Shown: positions 28,805-37,578 of the stretch, piece after piece
Layout: each line of letters opens with the position of its first letter
How positions within the stretch are numbered: the first letter of the stretch is position 1
Origin: Mycolicibacterium tokaiense
GTDB taxonomy: Bacteria; Actinomycetota; Actinomycetes; Mycobacteriales; Mycobacteriaceae
DNA length: 64,000 bases
Direction: 5' to 3'
Assembly: GCF_010725885.1 (NCBI RefSeq)
Contig: NZ_AP022600.1
Coordinates: forward strand, 1,984,001 to 2,048,000
Position numbers and translations under genes: made by a program
The notes under the pieces: generated by a model
Database searches by the model: none
Told to the model about the DNA's origin: nothing
What the model saw: the letters and a program-made list of their open reading frames with translations, nothing else

Positions 28805-30987
28805 CGGACCACATACCTTTCCAGCCGGTGCTCCAGGCGGCTCTGGCCGAACGACAACACCAGGCAGATCACCCAGTAGTAGATCGCGGCGGTGCCGTAC
28901 AGAGCGAAGAACTCGAATGTCGGGGCGGCGATGATCTGCGCCTGCCGCAGCAGCTCGGTGACCAGGATGGTCGACGCCAGCGAGGTGTCCTTCACCAGCG
29001 AGATGAGGGTGTTCGACAGCGGGGGCACCGCCACCCGGGCGGCCTGCGGCAGGATGATCCGGCGCAGCGCACCCACGTAGTCCAGGCCGATGGTCTCGGC
29101 CGCCTCCCACTGCCCCTTCGGGATGCTCAGGATGGCCGAGCGGATGATCTCCGCGGCGTAACCGCCGACGTTCAGCGAGAACGCGATGACCGCGGCCGGG
29201 AAGGGATCGATCCTCACCCCGAATTCGGGCAGCGCATAAAACACGATGAACAACTGAACCAGCAGCGGGGTGCCGCGGATGATCGAGATGTAGAGGCGGG
29301 CCACATTGGTCAGCACCACATTCGACGAGAGCCGGGCCAACGCCACGGCCAGCGCGAGCACCAGGCCGATCGCGAAGCTGATGATGGTCAGCGGGATCGT
29401 CATGGTGATGGCCGCTTTGGCCAACGGCCACAGGTTGTCGCGCACCAGGTCCAAAGCCGACCGCGTCGGCGGTGGTCCCTGGTCCTGGGCGGCTGGCGCC
29501 GTGCCCGTGGCGTCGGCCTTGAGGTAGCGCTGCGAGATCTCGGTGAGTGTGCCGTCGGCGCGCAGCTGGTCGAGGGCGCCGTTGAGTTCGGGCAGGAAGC
29601 CGCTGTCTTTGCGGGCGGCGAAACCCTGCTCGCTGCGCTCGCCGGTCTCGGCGGCGATCTTGACCGAGGTGTCCCCGGTTTCGGCGAGGTAGGCGTAGAC
29701 GGCGATGCTGTCGTTGACCGTGGCATCGACCCGGCCCTGGTTCAGCAGCGTGATCGCCTGGGCGAAACCCTCGACCCCTTCGACGGTGGCACCGGAGTCC
29801 CGCGCCACCTGGGCCCAGTTGCTGGTGATCGATTGCGCGGTGCGCTTGCCGCTCAGGTCCTCCAGTGAGGTGATCGAGTCGTCATCGGCGCGTGTGACGA
29901 TCACTCCCTCGCCGATCGAATACGGCGTCGACAGATCGTATTTGGCTTGCCGTTCCGGGTTGATGGTGACCTCGTTGGCCACCACGTCGAAGCGGTTGGC
30001 CTCCAGTGCGGCGAAGATGGAGTCCCACGGGGTCTCCACGAACTCGACCGGCACGCCCAGCTTGTCGCCGACGGCCCGCGCCACGTCCACGTCATAGCCG
30101 GTGAGCTCGCCGGTGGTGGGTTCGTGGTAGCTGAACGGCGCGTAGGTGCCCTCGGTGCCGACGCGCAGCACACCGGCGTCCCGGATGGGGGTGGACGCCG
30201 GTGCCCCCGTGGCGTCGGCCTTGAGGTAGCGCTGCGAGATCTCGGCGAGGGTGCCGTCGGCGCGCAGTTCGTCGAGCGCGCCGTTGAGTTCGGGCAGGTA
30301 TCCGCTGTCCTTGCGGGCGGCGAAGCCCTGTTCGCTCTTCTCCCCGACGGTGCCCGCGATCTTGACGGAGGTGTCGCCGGTTTCGGCGAGGTAGGCGTAG
30401 ACGGCGATGCTGTCGTTGATGACCACGTCGACGCGGCCCTGGTTGAGCAGGGTGATGGCCTGGGTGAAGCCTTCGACGGCCTCGACGTTCGCGCCGGCCT
30501 GGCGGGCCACCTCGGACCAGTTGCTGGTGGCGTTCTCGGCGGCGGTCTTGCCGGCGATGTCGGCCAGCGATCGGATCGAGTTGTCGTCGGCGCGGGTGAC
30601 GATCACGCCCTCACCCACCGAGTACGGCTGCGACAGGTCGTACTTGGCCTGGCGCTCGGGGTTGATGGTGACCTCGTTGGCGACGATGTCGAAGCGGCCG
30701 GCCTCCAGCGCGGCGAAGATCGAATCCCAGGGTGTCTCGACGAACTCGACTCGCACCCCGAGTTTCTCGCCGACGGCCTTGGCGACGTCGACGTCGTAAC
30801 CGACGAGTTCGCCGGTGGCGGGGTCGTGGTAGCTGAACGGCGCATACACACCCTCGGTGCCCACCCGCAGCACACCGGCGGACTTGATGGGGTCGGATTC
30901 GCCGCCTGAGGACCCGCCGCACGCCGCGGTGACCAGAACAGCCAGCACGAACACGGCCAGCAGGGCGCGACGGAGATGGTGGCTCAC
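28801..30987 (-). CDS. Fused amino-acid ABC importer: two binding domains plus permease
   Basis: The 728-residue protein has an N-terminal lipoprotein-type signal (lipobox VTAAC near residue 23), two tandem periplasmic-binding-protein domains (about residues 35-262 and 270-500) and a HisM/GlnP-type permease domain (about 520-728) with the EAA loop WEAAETIGLDYVGALRRIIL. The two binding domains are nearly identical: each has the GVLRVGTEGxYAPFSYH start, the WDSIFAALEA segment and NPERQAKYDLS. The architecture resembles GlnP of lactic acid bacteria, where tandem receptors are joined to the pore. GTG at 30987 puts the signal at the start; upstream in-frame codons overlap gluQ. Confidence 0.9.
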   Translation of the reverse strand: MSHHLRRALLAVFVLAVLVTAACGGSSGGESDPIKSAGVLRVGTEGVYAPFSYHDPATGELVGYDVDVAKAVGEKLGVRVEFVETPWDSIFAALEAGRFDIVANEVTINPERQAKYDLSQPYSVGEGVIVTRADDNSIRSLADIAGKTAAENATSNWSEVARQAGANVEAVEGFTQAITLLNQGRVDVVINDSIAVYAYLAETGDTSVKIAGTVGEKSEQGFAARKDSGYLPELNGALDELRADGTLAEISQRYLKADATGAPASTPIRDAGVLRVGTEGTYAPFSYHEPTTGELTGYDVDVARAVGDKLGVPVEFVETPWDSIFAALEANRFDVVANEVTINPERQAKYDLSTPYSIGEGVIVTRADDDSITSLEDLSGKRTAQSITSNWAQVARDSGATVEGVEGFAQAITLLNQGRVDATVNDSIAVYAYLAETGDTSVKIAAETGERSEQGFAARKDSGFLPELNGALDQLRADGTLTEISQRYLKADATGTAPAAQDQGPPPTRSALDLVRDNLWPLAKAAITMTIPLTIISFAIGLVLALAVALARLSSNVVLTNVARLYISIIRGTPLLVQLFIVFYALPEFGVRIDPFPAAVIAFSLNVGGYAAEIIRSAILSIPKGQWEAAETIGLDYVGALRRIILPQAARVAVPPLSNTLISLVKDTSLASTILVTELLRQAQIIAAPTFEFFALYGTAAIYYWVICLVLSFGQSRLEHRLERYVVR
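29521..30924 (-). repeat. Tandem duplication of the substrate-binding domain (702-bp unit)
   Basis: Matching stretches recur at an offset of exactly 702 bp (234 codons): GAGGTAGCGC at 29521 and 30223, and GCGAAGAT at 30011 and 30713. Long runs are identical at DNA level. The copies encode domains 2 and 1 of the transporter fusion, which indicates a recent in-frame duplication or ongoing gene conversion. Confidence 0.85.
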
Positions 30988-31031
30988 CGGCGCAACGTAA
31001 CCGCTGGGGCCGCTGCGGCCAAGGCTTCTGC

Positions 31032-31907
31032 TCACGCGGGCAGGTATACCCACGGTTCGCGCGGAAGGCGCTGCGGGTCGAACTCAGCCAGCATGCCCTC
31101 GAGCCGCCGCGCCCGCATACCCAGGGAATCGGCGATCTTCGCCAGCGCCGGCTCGACACCGATCTCGGCCAGCGTCACCGCGCCGTCGCGCTTGGCCAGC
31201 CGCTTGCCCTCGGCATTGAGAACCAACGGCACATGGGCGTACGCCGGCTGTGGATGGCCCAGCAGCGCCCCCAGGTACGCCTGCCGCGGCGCAGAGGACA
31301 GGAGATCGTCACCGCGCACCACCTGGTCCACTCCTTGGGCGGCATCGTCGACGACGACGGCCAGGTTGTAAGCGGGCACTCCGTCGCCGCGGCGCAGCAC
31401 CAGGTCGTCCACCACACCGGTGTAGTTGCCGTACAGCAGATCGGTAACGGTGTAGCTGTAGGTGTCCGAGCGCAGGCGCAGCGCGGGTGGGCGGGTGCGC
31501 CGTTGCCGGCGCTGCGCGTCGGTGAGGTCGCGGCAGGTCCCGGGGTATGCGCCCTCGGGTGCGTGCGGCGCACGCGGTGCCTGCTGGATTTCCCTTCTGC
31601 TGCAATAACATTCGTAGACCAGTCCACGACCCTGCAGTTCCGCGATGACGCCGTCGTAGCGTGCTGCATGAGCGGTCTGGTATTCGGGCGGGCTGTCCCA
31701 CGTCACCCCGATGGCCGCCAGGTCGGCGATCTGGCGGGCGGCGATGTCGGGGGAGGTGCGGTCGTCGAGGTTCTCGACCCGGATCAGGAAGCGCCGCCCC
31801 GACGAGCGGGCGAACAGCCAGGCCAGCACCGCGGTGCGCAGGTTGCCGATGTGCAGGTCGGCCGACGGGCTGGGGGCGAACCGGCCTGCGGGGGCGGGGC
31901 GGGTCAT
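31032..31907 (-). CDS. gluQ: Glutamyl-Q tRNA(Asp) synthetase
   Basis: The 291-residue protein is a shortened GluRS catalytic domain without an anticodon-binding domain. HIGN of the HIGH motif is near residue 19 ([17 protein letters not shown]), a KMSKS-type loop is KRLAKRDGA, and the zinc site is CYCSRREI with YPGTCR downstream (C-x-C, Tyr, Cys as in E. coli YadB). GluQRS glutamylates the queuosine base at position 34 of tRNA-Asp. It stops 44 nt before the ABC transporter fusion and may share its transcript. Together with tgt it indicates queuosine use in this strain. Confidence 0.9.
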   Translation of the reverse strand: MTRPAPAGRFAPSPSADLHIGNLRTAVLAWLFARSSGRRFLIRVENLDDRTSPDIAARQIADLAAIGVTWDSPPEYQTAHAARYDGVIAELQGRGLVYECYCSRREIQQAPRAPHAPEGAYPGTCRDLTDAQRRQRRTRPPALRLRSDTYSYTVTDLLYGNYTGVVDDLVLRRGDGVPAYNLAVVVDDAAQGVDQVVRGDDLLSSAPRQAYLGALLGHPQPAYAHVPLVLNAEGKRLAKRDGAVTLAEIGVEPALAKIADSLGMRARRLEGMLAEFDPQRLPREPWVYLPA

Positions 31908-31940
31908 CCCTGGAAATCTAGTGCCTGCCCGCGTCCACGC

Positions 31941-32585
31941 TCAGACCACCGCGCGCAGGCCCTCCCGGGCGGCCGCGATACAGGTGCTCCAGGACTCCGC
32001 ATCGACGGCGTGCACGGCAGCGTCGCTGGGGAAGGCGCTGGAGATCACCAGGTCGGGAGCCAGCGCCGCCAGCGTGGTCAGACTCTGCAGCAGCGTGGCC
32101 GCGTCGCTCATCGGCGGGAGGTAGCCTGCCGCCCAGCGGCCGTCGGCACCGTGGAACAGGGTGTCGCCGGTGAACAGCATCCGGGTCCCGTCAGCGGCGG
32201 TCACCAGGTAACAGGTGCTGCCGACGGTGTGACCGGGGGTGGGGATCACCTCGATGCCGTTGTCGTCGACGTGCCGGGTCGACAGCGCGACGTGCACGGA
32301 CGCGTGTGTGCCGATGGTGGTCTGCTCGGCCGCGGGGGCGTGCAGTCGGGCGCCGAACCGGCCCTGGATGCGGGCCAGTGCCGGACCCGCCTCGTCCTGG
32401 TGGGACAGGTACTGATGGGCCACCCCACCCAGCTCGTCGAGGGTGTTGAAATCGGCGTCGGTGGCCGGGCAGTAGAACAACACGTTGCCGTGCGGGCCGC
32501 CGGTCCAGAGATAGGCGTGGGTGGTCAGGCCGGGAAACGGGCTGTCGACCTGGGTCTCCCAGAGATCGTGGCGGATGCGCCGCAT
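31941..32585 (-). CDS. Metallo-beta-lactamase-fold protein with altered metal motif
   Basis: The 214-residue protein keeps the MBL-fold late motifs PTPGHTVGSTCYLV (His) and LFTGDTLFHG (Asp). The usual HxHxDH metal motif is replaced by YLSHQDEAGP near residue 60, which retains one His and one Asp. It may bind fewer metals or be non-hydrolytic. The closest readable class is the glyoxalase II-like or hypothetical MBL group. No partner gene suggests a substrate. Stand-alone gene beside the GntR regulator of the microcompartment locus. Confidence 0.75.
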   Translation of the reverse strand: MRRIRHDLWETQVDSPFPGLTTHAYLWTGGPHGNVLFYCPATDADFNTLDELGGVAHQYLSHQDEAGPALARIQGRFGARLHAPAAEQTTIGTHASVHVALSTRHVDDNGIEVIPTPGHTVGSTCYLVTAADGTRMLFTGDTLFHGADGRWAAGYLPPMSDAATLLQSLTTLAALAPDLVISSAFPSDAAVHAVDAESWSTCIAAAREGLRAVV

Positions 32586-32652
32586 GGGTTCCTCCTCGTG
32601 AGCGGTGGAACCCAGGCTGCACCCTGAACCTCACTTGAGGTCAAGGTCGATG

Positions 32653-33423
32653 TCAGCTGGCTTTGGTGCTGCTCTGCAGCGTCACCGAGGCGATGTCGGC
32701 GGCGGGCACGCCGATGCCGCGGCCGTTGACGGTGACCGCCAACCGGGTGCGATCGCCCCGGAACAGATCGTGGGAGAACTCGCACGGGGCGCCGTCCTGG
32801 TCGTAGGCGGTGCGGGTGATCAGCAGCAGCGCGGAGTTCTTCTTGATTCCCAGGAGGGTGGCTTCCTCGGAGGTGGCGTTGACCGCCTCGATGCGCTCGT
32901 CGGCACGCGAGGTGACCAGCCCGTACTGCGACTCCAGTACCTCATAGATGGACCCGCCGAGTTGCTGCTCGAGCAGACCGGGGAACCGGTCGGCGGGAAG
33001 TTGCGCGCGCTCCAGCGAGATCGGCGAGCCGTCGGCCAGCCGCACCCGCTGGATCTCGACGACGAATTCGCCCTCCTGCAGTTGCAGGGCCTGGGCGGTG
33101 GTCCGGTCGGGGATGGCGATCTTGGTCGACAGCACCCGGGTGCCGGCCACATAGCCCTGGCTGGCCAGGAACGCGGGGACACCGACGACGTCGGTGAGGC
33201 TGCGTTGCACCTGGACGTGGCTGATGAAGATGCCCCCGGCCCGTCCGATCACCCGCTCCACCAGACCGGCTTCCTCGAGAGCGGCCAGCACCTGGCGCAA
33301 GGTGGACCGGCTGGTCGAATACCGTTCGGCGAGTTCGCGTTCACTGCCGAGCTTGGAGCCCGGGGTGCCGGCGTTGACATCGGCGACGAGCTGGCGCCGC
33401 AACTCTTCCACTCGCGATGCCAC
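32653..33423 (-). CDS. GntR-family (HutC/UTRA) regulator of the microcompartment locus
   Basis: The 256-residue protein begins with GTG (MASRVEELRRQLVADV...), has a winged helix with ERELAERYSTSRSTLRQVLA near residue 28, and a UTRA ligand-binding domain from about residue 80 to the end. It lies at the 3' end of the leftward microcompartment operon, 43 nt after the dehydrogenase gene, and an operator-like palindrome sits 15 nt before its start. It probably responds to the pathway substrate or an intermediate and controls itself and the divergent promoters near 40.5 kb. Ligand unknown. Confidence 0.88.
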   Translation of the reverse strand: MASRVEELRRQLVADVNAGTPGSKLGSERELAERYSTSRSTLRQVLAALEEAGLVERVIGRAGGIFISHVQVQRSLTDVVGVPAFLASQGYVAGTRVLSTKIAIPDRTTAQALQLQEGEFVVEIQRVRLADGSPISLERAQLPADRFPGLLEQQLGGSIYEVLESQYGLVTSRADERIEAVNATSEEATLLGIKKNSALLLITRTAYDQDGAPCEFSHDLFRGDRTRLAVTVNGRGIGVPAADIASVTLQSSTKAS

Positions 33424-33437
33424 CGCGGCCCCCTGTC

Positions 33438-33454
33438 ATTTGGTCGTACCAAAT
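33438..33454. promoter_or_regulatory. GntR-type operator, copy 1 (regulator promoter)
   Basis: ATTTGGTCGTACCAAAT has 7-bp inverted arms around CGT and lies 15 nt upstream of the GntR gene start. Its core is GG-N5-CC. Related sites with the same spacing occur at 40446-40462 and 40528-40544, so it is the likely autoregulatory operator. Confidence 0.7.
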
Positions 33455-33465
33455 ACTACACCGCG

Positions 33466-34245
33466 TCACATCGCGGCGATGGCCTCGGCGGATTCGGGCA
33501 GGATCTGCCCGCCGTCGACCACCAGCGTCTGACCGGTGACGTAGGACGCTTCGTCGGTGGCGAAGAAGAGGGCGGCGTTGCCGATGTCGGCGGCGCTGCC
33601 GAGCCGGCCCGCGGGTACCGACGCTGCCATCGTGGCCATGTACTCCTCACCGAGGTCGATCAAGCCCTCGGTGGCGATGTTGCCGGGCAGCACCGCGTTC
33701 ACGGTGATGTTCTTCGGGGCCAGTTCCATGGCCGCAGTGCGGAGGAAGCCGAGCTGGGCGGCCTTGCTGGCGCCGTAGTGCGACCAGCCCGGGTAGCCGG
33801 TGATGGGTCCGGTGATCGACGAGGTGATGATCACCCGGCCGTGCCCGCTGGCGGTGAGCGCCGGCAACGCGGCCTGCACGCTGAACACCGTGCCCTTGAA
33901 GTTCACCCCCATCACCAGGTCGAGGTCCTCGGGTGTCATGTCCTCCAGGCGGTTCGACGGAAAGACACCGGCGTTGGCGCACAGGATGTCCAGCCCGCCG
34001 TGACGCTCGACGGCCTCGTCCACCACCCGCCGGCACTCCTGCGGGTTCGCCACGTCGGCGGCCACCCCGGACACGGTTCCCGGTGTGTCCGCCAATTCGG
34101 TCACGGCACGGTCGATGTCGGCCTGGTTACGTCCGGTGAGCACGACGTTGATGCCGGCCCGGGCGAAGGTCTCGGCGATGCCCCGCCCGATTCCCTTGCT
34201 GCCGCCGGTGACGATCGCCGACCGGCCCTGCAGTGATGCGAACAT
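33466..34245 (-). CDS. Short-chain dehydrogenase, probable 1-amino-2-propanol dehydrogenase
   Basis: The 259-residue SDR starts [20 protein letters not shown] (TGxxxGIG cofactor motif), with NAGVF near residue 92, catalytic Ser in ITSSITG, and YGASKAA (YxxxK) near residue 157. In M. smegmatis the equivalent gene of the RMM microcompartment encodes an S-(+)-1-amino-2-propanol dehydrogenase, interconverting aminoacetone and 1-amino-2-propanol; the assignment here rests on position and family. ATG at 34245 follows AAAGG; a longer start would run into the kinase gene. Confidence 0.82.
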   Translation of the reverse strand: MFASLQGRSAIVTGGSKGIGRGIAETFARAGINVVLTGRNQADIDRAVTELADTPGTVSGVAADVANPQECRRVVDEAVERHGGLDILCANAGVFPSNRLEDMTPEDLDLVMGVNFKGTVFSVQAALPALTASGHGRVIITSSITGPITGYPGWSHYGASKAAQLGFLRTAAMELAPKNITVNAVLPGNIATEGLIDLGEEYMATMAASVPAGRLGSAADIGNAALFFATDEASYVTGQTLVVDGGQILPESAEAIAAM

Positions 34246-34259
34246 GTGTGCCTTTCTGA

Positions 34260-35258
34260 TCAGGCCAGTCGTCGGCCGTCGTGGGTGAGATAACGCTCGG
34301 CCAGTACGCAACTACCTGCCGCGTAGGTGACCGACATGGCCTGGGATTCCCGGCTGTGGCTGTGCGAGCCCATCCACGCCAGCAGCAGCAGCCGGCGCAG
34401 CAGGACGAACGACGGCAGCATGGCCTCGTGCTCGGCGGCCAGCGGCGCGCGGGTGCGGTAGCCGGCGGTCCACGCGTCCTGCCACTCGGGCAGCGCCGGG
34501 TCATCCTCCATGAAGGACACCGCGGTGCCGAAGTCATAGAAATACCAGCCGAATCCGCAGTCGTCGAAGTCGATGACGGTGATGGTGTCGTCGTCCACCA
34601 GCAGATTGGCCAGCCGCAGGTCGGCGTGCACCAGCCCGAAGGTGTCGGGGCCGGTGCCGTACTCGGACAACCGGCGCCGCAGCAGCTGCTCGGCCCGCTT
34701 CAGGACGGCGGCCTCACCCGGGCCCACACCTACCGCGTCGGACCAGCGGCCCCAGCGCGGCCGGTCTCCCAGGCAGTGCTCCCAGTCCCAGGAGAACCGT
34801 GCGAAATGGGGCGGGCGGGTCCACGTCCGGGCGTGGTCGTGCAGCGCCGCGGTGATGCGCCCCAACGTGTGGAAGTCGGTCACCGCCAATGTTTCCGGAT
34901 CCGGCTCGGCGCCGGGCACCATCGCGAAGTGCACCACATGGCGGGCCACGCCCTCATGCTCGACGGTCACCACCCGCTGCCCGTCGCGGGTCGGAAGCAC
35001 AGTGGGCACGGTGACGTCGCTGCCGGAGTCCAGGGCCGCCAGCCAGTCCAGCTCGGACTCGATCTCTGCAGCCCGGTGGTAGTCCCGCCGGTGCACCCGC
35101 AGGATCGATCGTTCCCCGGTCTCGGAGTCCTCGACCGCGTACGTGGCGTTCTCGGAGAGGTTGAGCAGACGCAGCGTCGAGGTGGGCGGCAGGTCGTAGT
35201 TCTGCAGCGCCTGTTCGGCGACCGCCAGGTCGTCGCCGATGAACCCGGCCGCGGCCAT
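34260..35258 (-). CDS. Aminoglycoside-phosphotransferase-fold kinase, probable amino-2-propanol kinase
   Basis: The 332-residue kinase has the catalytic loop [15 protein letters not shown] near residue 217 and the metal-binding [10 protein letters not shown] near residue 235, as in APH/choline kinases. In the characterised mycobacterial RMM locus the equivalent enzyme phosphorylates S-1-amino-2-propanol, preparing it for the phospholyase. Its ATG overlaps the BMC-T stop by one base (TGATG), so it is part of the shell operon. Substrate assignment is by locus context. Confidence 0.85.
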   Translation of the reverse strand: MAAAGFIGDDLAVAEQALQNYDLPPTSTLRLLNLSENATYAVEDSETGERSILRVHRRDYHRAAEIESELDWLAALDSGSDVTVPTVLPTRDGQRVVTVEHEGVARHVVHFAMVPGAEPDPETLAVTDFHTLGRITAALHDHARTWTRPPHFARFSWDWEHCLGDRPRWGRWSDAVGVGPGEAAVLKRAEQLLRRRLSEYGTGPDTFGLVHADLRLANLLVDDDTITVIDFDDCGFGWYFYDFGTAVSFMEDDPALPEWQDAWTAGYRTRAPLAAEHEAMLPSFVLLRRLLLLAWMGSHSHSRESQAMSVTYAAGSCVLAERYLTHDGRRLA

Positions 35259-35923
35259 CAGTGGTCGCGGCCTTCGATACCGGCCAGCACCGCGGTGATG
35301 CGGTCACGGGCGGTGGTGACATCGACTGTGCTGCCGCCGATGTAGAGCCGGCCCGCTGCCCCGATCATCTGGACGTCGACGAGGTTGAGCCCGGGGGCGG
35401 CCCGTTCGGCCTCGTTGGCGGCGACCGCGGCGAACAGTGCCGGCGTCATCTCGTACACCAGCAGCGATTCCCCGGGCAGCACCATCGAGGCCTGTCGGTT
35501 GCGGTTCAAGATCACCGCGTGCTGGTCGGTGATGTCCTCGATGATGTCGTGGTAGAGCACCCGGGGCCGCAGCTGATCGGCTGCGGCGTTGCCGGTGCCG
35601 GTCAAGATGGCGTCGCCGGCGCGGCGGATGTCGGACAGCTCGCCCGAGTGGATCTCCAGGACACCGAACTGCCGCTCCACGTACAGGATTCCGGGCTGGA
35701 TACCGGGCACCTCGCGCAGCGCCAGATCGATGACGCGCTCGATGGCCAGCGCGGGGGAGACCTCGACGATGAGGGCGTGTTCCCCGGCGTAGGGCGGATA
35801 GCCGCGCGCCCGGGTGGGTGTTCCCAGGTAGGCGGCGAACTGCGGTTGCAGGTCCTCGACCGGCAGATAGACCCGGATGTCGGTGCGGGTGCCGGTGCTT
35901 GTGGGTTGCTCGGTCACGGCCAT
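35258..35923 (-). CDS. BMC-T shell protein (tandem BMC domains) 1
   Basis: The 221-residue protein holds two BMC-fold units. It has an extended N-terminus of about 15 residues, then DIRVYLPVEDLQPQFAAYLG and a first unit to about residue 110. A second unit carries RNRQASMVLPGESLLVYEMT and LVDVQMIGAAGRLYIGGSTV. It forms pseudohexameric trimers in the microcompartment shell and may provide the larger gated pore. It is related to the other BMC-T at 36970-37575, sharing the GAAGRLYI/GATGRVYL motif. Confidence 0.9.
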   Translation of the reverse strand: MAVTEQPTSTGTRTDIRVYLPVEDLQPQFAAYLGTPTRARGYPPYAGEHALIVEVSPALAIERVIDLALREVPGIQPGILYVERQFGVLEIHSGELSDIRRAGDAILTGTGNAAADQLRPRVLYHDIIEDITDQHAVILNRNRQASMVLPGESLLVYEMTPALFAAVAANEAERAAPGLNLVDVQMIGAAGRLYIGGSTVDVTTARDRITAVLAGIEGRDH

Positions 35924-35930
35924 CGGCGCA

Positions 35931-36212
35931 CTACTGCGTGGTGACGGAGAAGTGTGCGCCGAGTTCGTTGTGCGGGCGCGGAATGACGTGCACGCTCACC
36001 AGTTCGCCGACCTGCGAGGCGGTTTCGGCGCCGGCCTCGGTGGCGGCCTTGACTGCTCCCACCTCGCCGGTGACGGTGATGGCCACCAGGCCGTCGCCGA
36101 CCTGCTGGCGGTCGGTGATGGTGACATTGGCTGCCTTCACCATCGCGTCGGCCGCGGCGAGTGCGGCGACGTAGCCTTTGGTCTCGATCATCCCGATCGC
36201 ATTGCTGGCCAT
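35931..36212 (-). CDS. BMC-H shell protein (hexamer)
   Basis: The 93-residue single-domain BMC protein starts MASNAIGMIETKGYVAALAA, the classic PduA/CcmK-type beginning (AIGMIETKG). It also has VGDGLVAITVTGEVGAVKAA and a C-terminal HVIPRPHNEL segment. It forms the bulk hexameric facets of the shell. It is the only BMC-H in the locus, which fits the small RMM shell inventory. The start follows an AGGAG-like site (GAAGGAGAAAC). Confidence 0.93.
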   Translation of the reverse strand: MASNAIGMIETKGYVAALAAADAMVKAANVTITDRQQVGDGLVAITVTGEVGAVKAATEAGAETASQVGELVSVHVIPRPHNELGAHFSVTTQ

Positions 36213-36246
36213 GATGTTTCTCCTTCTTCCGGGGTGCTGGGAACTG

Positions 36247-36498
36247 CTATTCGGTGGTGCCGGGGTCGATCGAGCCGACGATGAGGGCGTCGATGGGCGG
36301 CGGGGTGCCGGCGAACCAGCCGGCCGCCACCGAGCCCTGGGTGATCAGGACGCGCTCGCCGAGCCCGCTGCCCAGGACGTCGAACGCGATGAGCTTGCTG
36401 CCGCTGCCGTCGGTCTCCACTTCGAGCAGCGCCCCGGCGGGCATGCCGTCCACGCAGCGGGTGGACCAGATGTGGCCGGTGACCGTGCCGGTGATCAT
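36247..36498 (-). CDS. BMC-P shell vertex protein (EutN/CcmL family)
   Basis: The 83-residue protein starts MITGTVTGHIWSTRCVDGMP and has the family pattern LIAFDVLGSGLGERVLITQG, then DALIVGSID near the C-terminus. EutN/CcmL proteins form pentamers that cap the twelve vertices of the icosahedral shell. The ATG overlaps the stop of the frameshifted gene upstream. Confidence 0.92.
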   Translation of the reverse strand: MITGTVTGHIWSTRCVDGMPAGALLEVETDGSGSKLIAFDVLGSGLGERVLITQGSVAAGWFAGTPPPIDALIVGSIDPGTTE

Positions 36499-36973
36499 GA
36501 GCGCTCCTTCGAGACGGTGATGCCGAGGGCTCTGGCCTTCTCGCGGGCCAGCGGGGTCAGCACGGCCCTGGGCCCGAGCACCAGGGTGGCGCCGGTGCCC
36601 GCGAGGTCGGCGATATGGCGTTCGGTGACGGCGCCGCGGTCGATACGGTGGCTACCTGCGCCGGTGGTCGCCGTGCGGGCCAGCCGGAACTTCAGCCGCC
36701 CCTGCCGTAGGTCGGCGCGTGTCTTCGGGTTCTCGAACAGCGCTAGCAGGGTGCGCACGAAGCCGTCCAGATCGACGTCGGTGGCGATCCGGACGGTGTC
36801 GGTGCGGGCCTTCTCGTCGGCGGCCAGCGGACCGGTGGGGACGACGGTGGCAGCCGGCGGGGGTGGGGGTGTGGCGGGTGCGGAGCGGCTGCGGGAGCGG
36901 GTGGTTTGACGTCCCTGACGGCATCGCGAACGACCTCGCGGACCAGCAGTCGCAGTTGTTCGCGGTCGATCAT
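36495..36973 (-). pseudogene. BMC-associated protein with encapsulation-like helix, frameshifted
   Basis: The start at 36973 gives MIDREQLRLLVREVVRDAVR, an amphipathic helix of the encapsulation-peptide type, then a Pro/His-rich linker. At the poly-G/C tract near 36857-36870 the frame must shift by one base to read the conserved C-terminal domain, which contains TDTVRIATDVDLDG, RGAVTERHIADLAG and TLVLGPRAVLTPLAREKARA. The interval is 479 bp, one short of a whole-codon length. A single missing base in the homopolymer (sequencing error or real mutation) would restore a 159-residue protein. It lies where RMM loci carry an uncharacterised gene between the BMC-P and BMC-T genes, with four-base overlaps on both sides. 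Confidence 0.7.
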
Positions 36974-37575
36974 CCGACACTCCGGCGCAGCGCATCCTCG
37001 GCCGCGGACGCAGCCTGGCGGACGTCGGCCTCGGTGCCGGAGAGGTACACCCGCCCGGTGGCGCCGATCATGCGGAAGTCGACGACCTTGATGTCGGCGG
37101 CCTTCTCGGCCTCGTTGGTGGCCAGGATCGCGTAGCTGGCCGGCGCCACCTCCAGGACGTAGAGCGACTCCCCGGCCAACACCATGGATCCGATCTTGTT
37201 GCGATTGATCAGGAACGCGTGCTGCTGGTCGATGCTGGAGATGATGCGCGAGGCCAGGATGCTCGGCGGCAGCGCGGACCCGGCGTTGCCGCCGAGCTCG
37301 TCGAGCGCGGCGTCGGCGGAGGCCTTGACCGCTCCGGTCTCGCCGTGGAACTCCAGGTAGCCGAACTGACGCTCCACCACCAGCACCCCGGCCTTCACCT
37401 CGGCGTGCTTGAGCGCCACGTCGGTGACGGCTTCGATGTCCAGACCCGGCGCCACCTCGATGATCTGAGCGGCCACGTCGGCACGGGGCAGGGCACCTTT
37501 GATCCAGGTGCCCAGATACGACATCGTCTGCGGCTGCAGCCGGTCGATGAAGATGAACGAACGCAATTCAGCCAC
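36970..37575 (-). CDS. BMC-T shell protein (tandem BMC domains) 2
   Basis: The 201-residue protein starts MAELRSFIFIDRLQPQTMSY, with a first BMC unit to about residue 95 (VKAGVLVVERQFGYLEFHGE) and a second unit with LINRNKIGSMVLAGESLYVL and VDFRMIGATGRVYLSGTEAD. It forms trimeric pseudohexameric tiles. The stop overlaps the start of the following frameshifted gene (ATGA), showing tight coupling in the operon. Two different BMC-T proteins plus one BMC-H and one BMC-P match the known RMM shell set. Confidence 0.9.
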   Translation of the reverse strand: MAELRSFIFIDRLQPQTMSYLGTWIKGALPRADVAAQIIEVAPGLDIEAVTDVALKHAEVKAGVLVVERQFGYLEFHGETGAVKASADAALDELGGNAGSALPPSILASRIISSIDQQHAFLINRNKIGSMVLAGESLYVLEVAPASYAILATNEAEKAADIKVVDFRMIGATGRVYLSGTEADVRQAASAAEDALRRSVG

Positions 37576-37578
37576 GAA

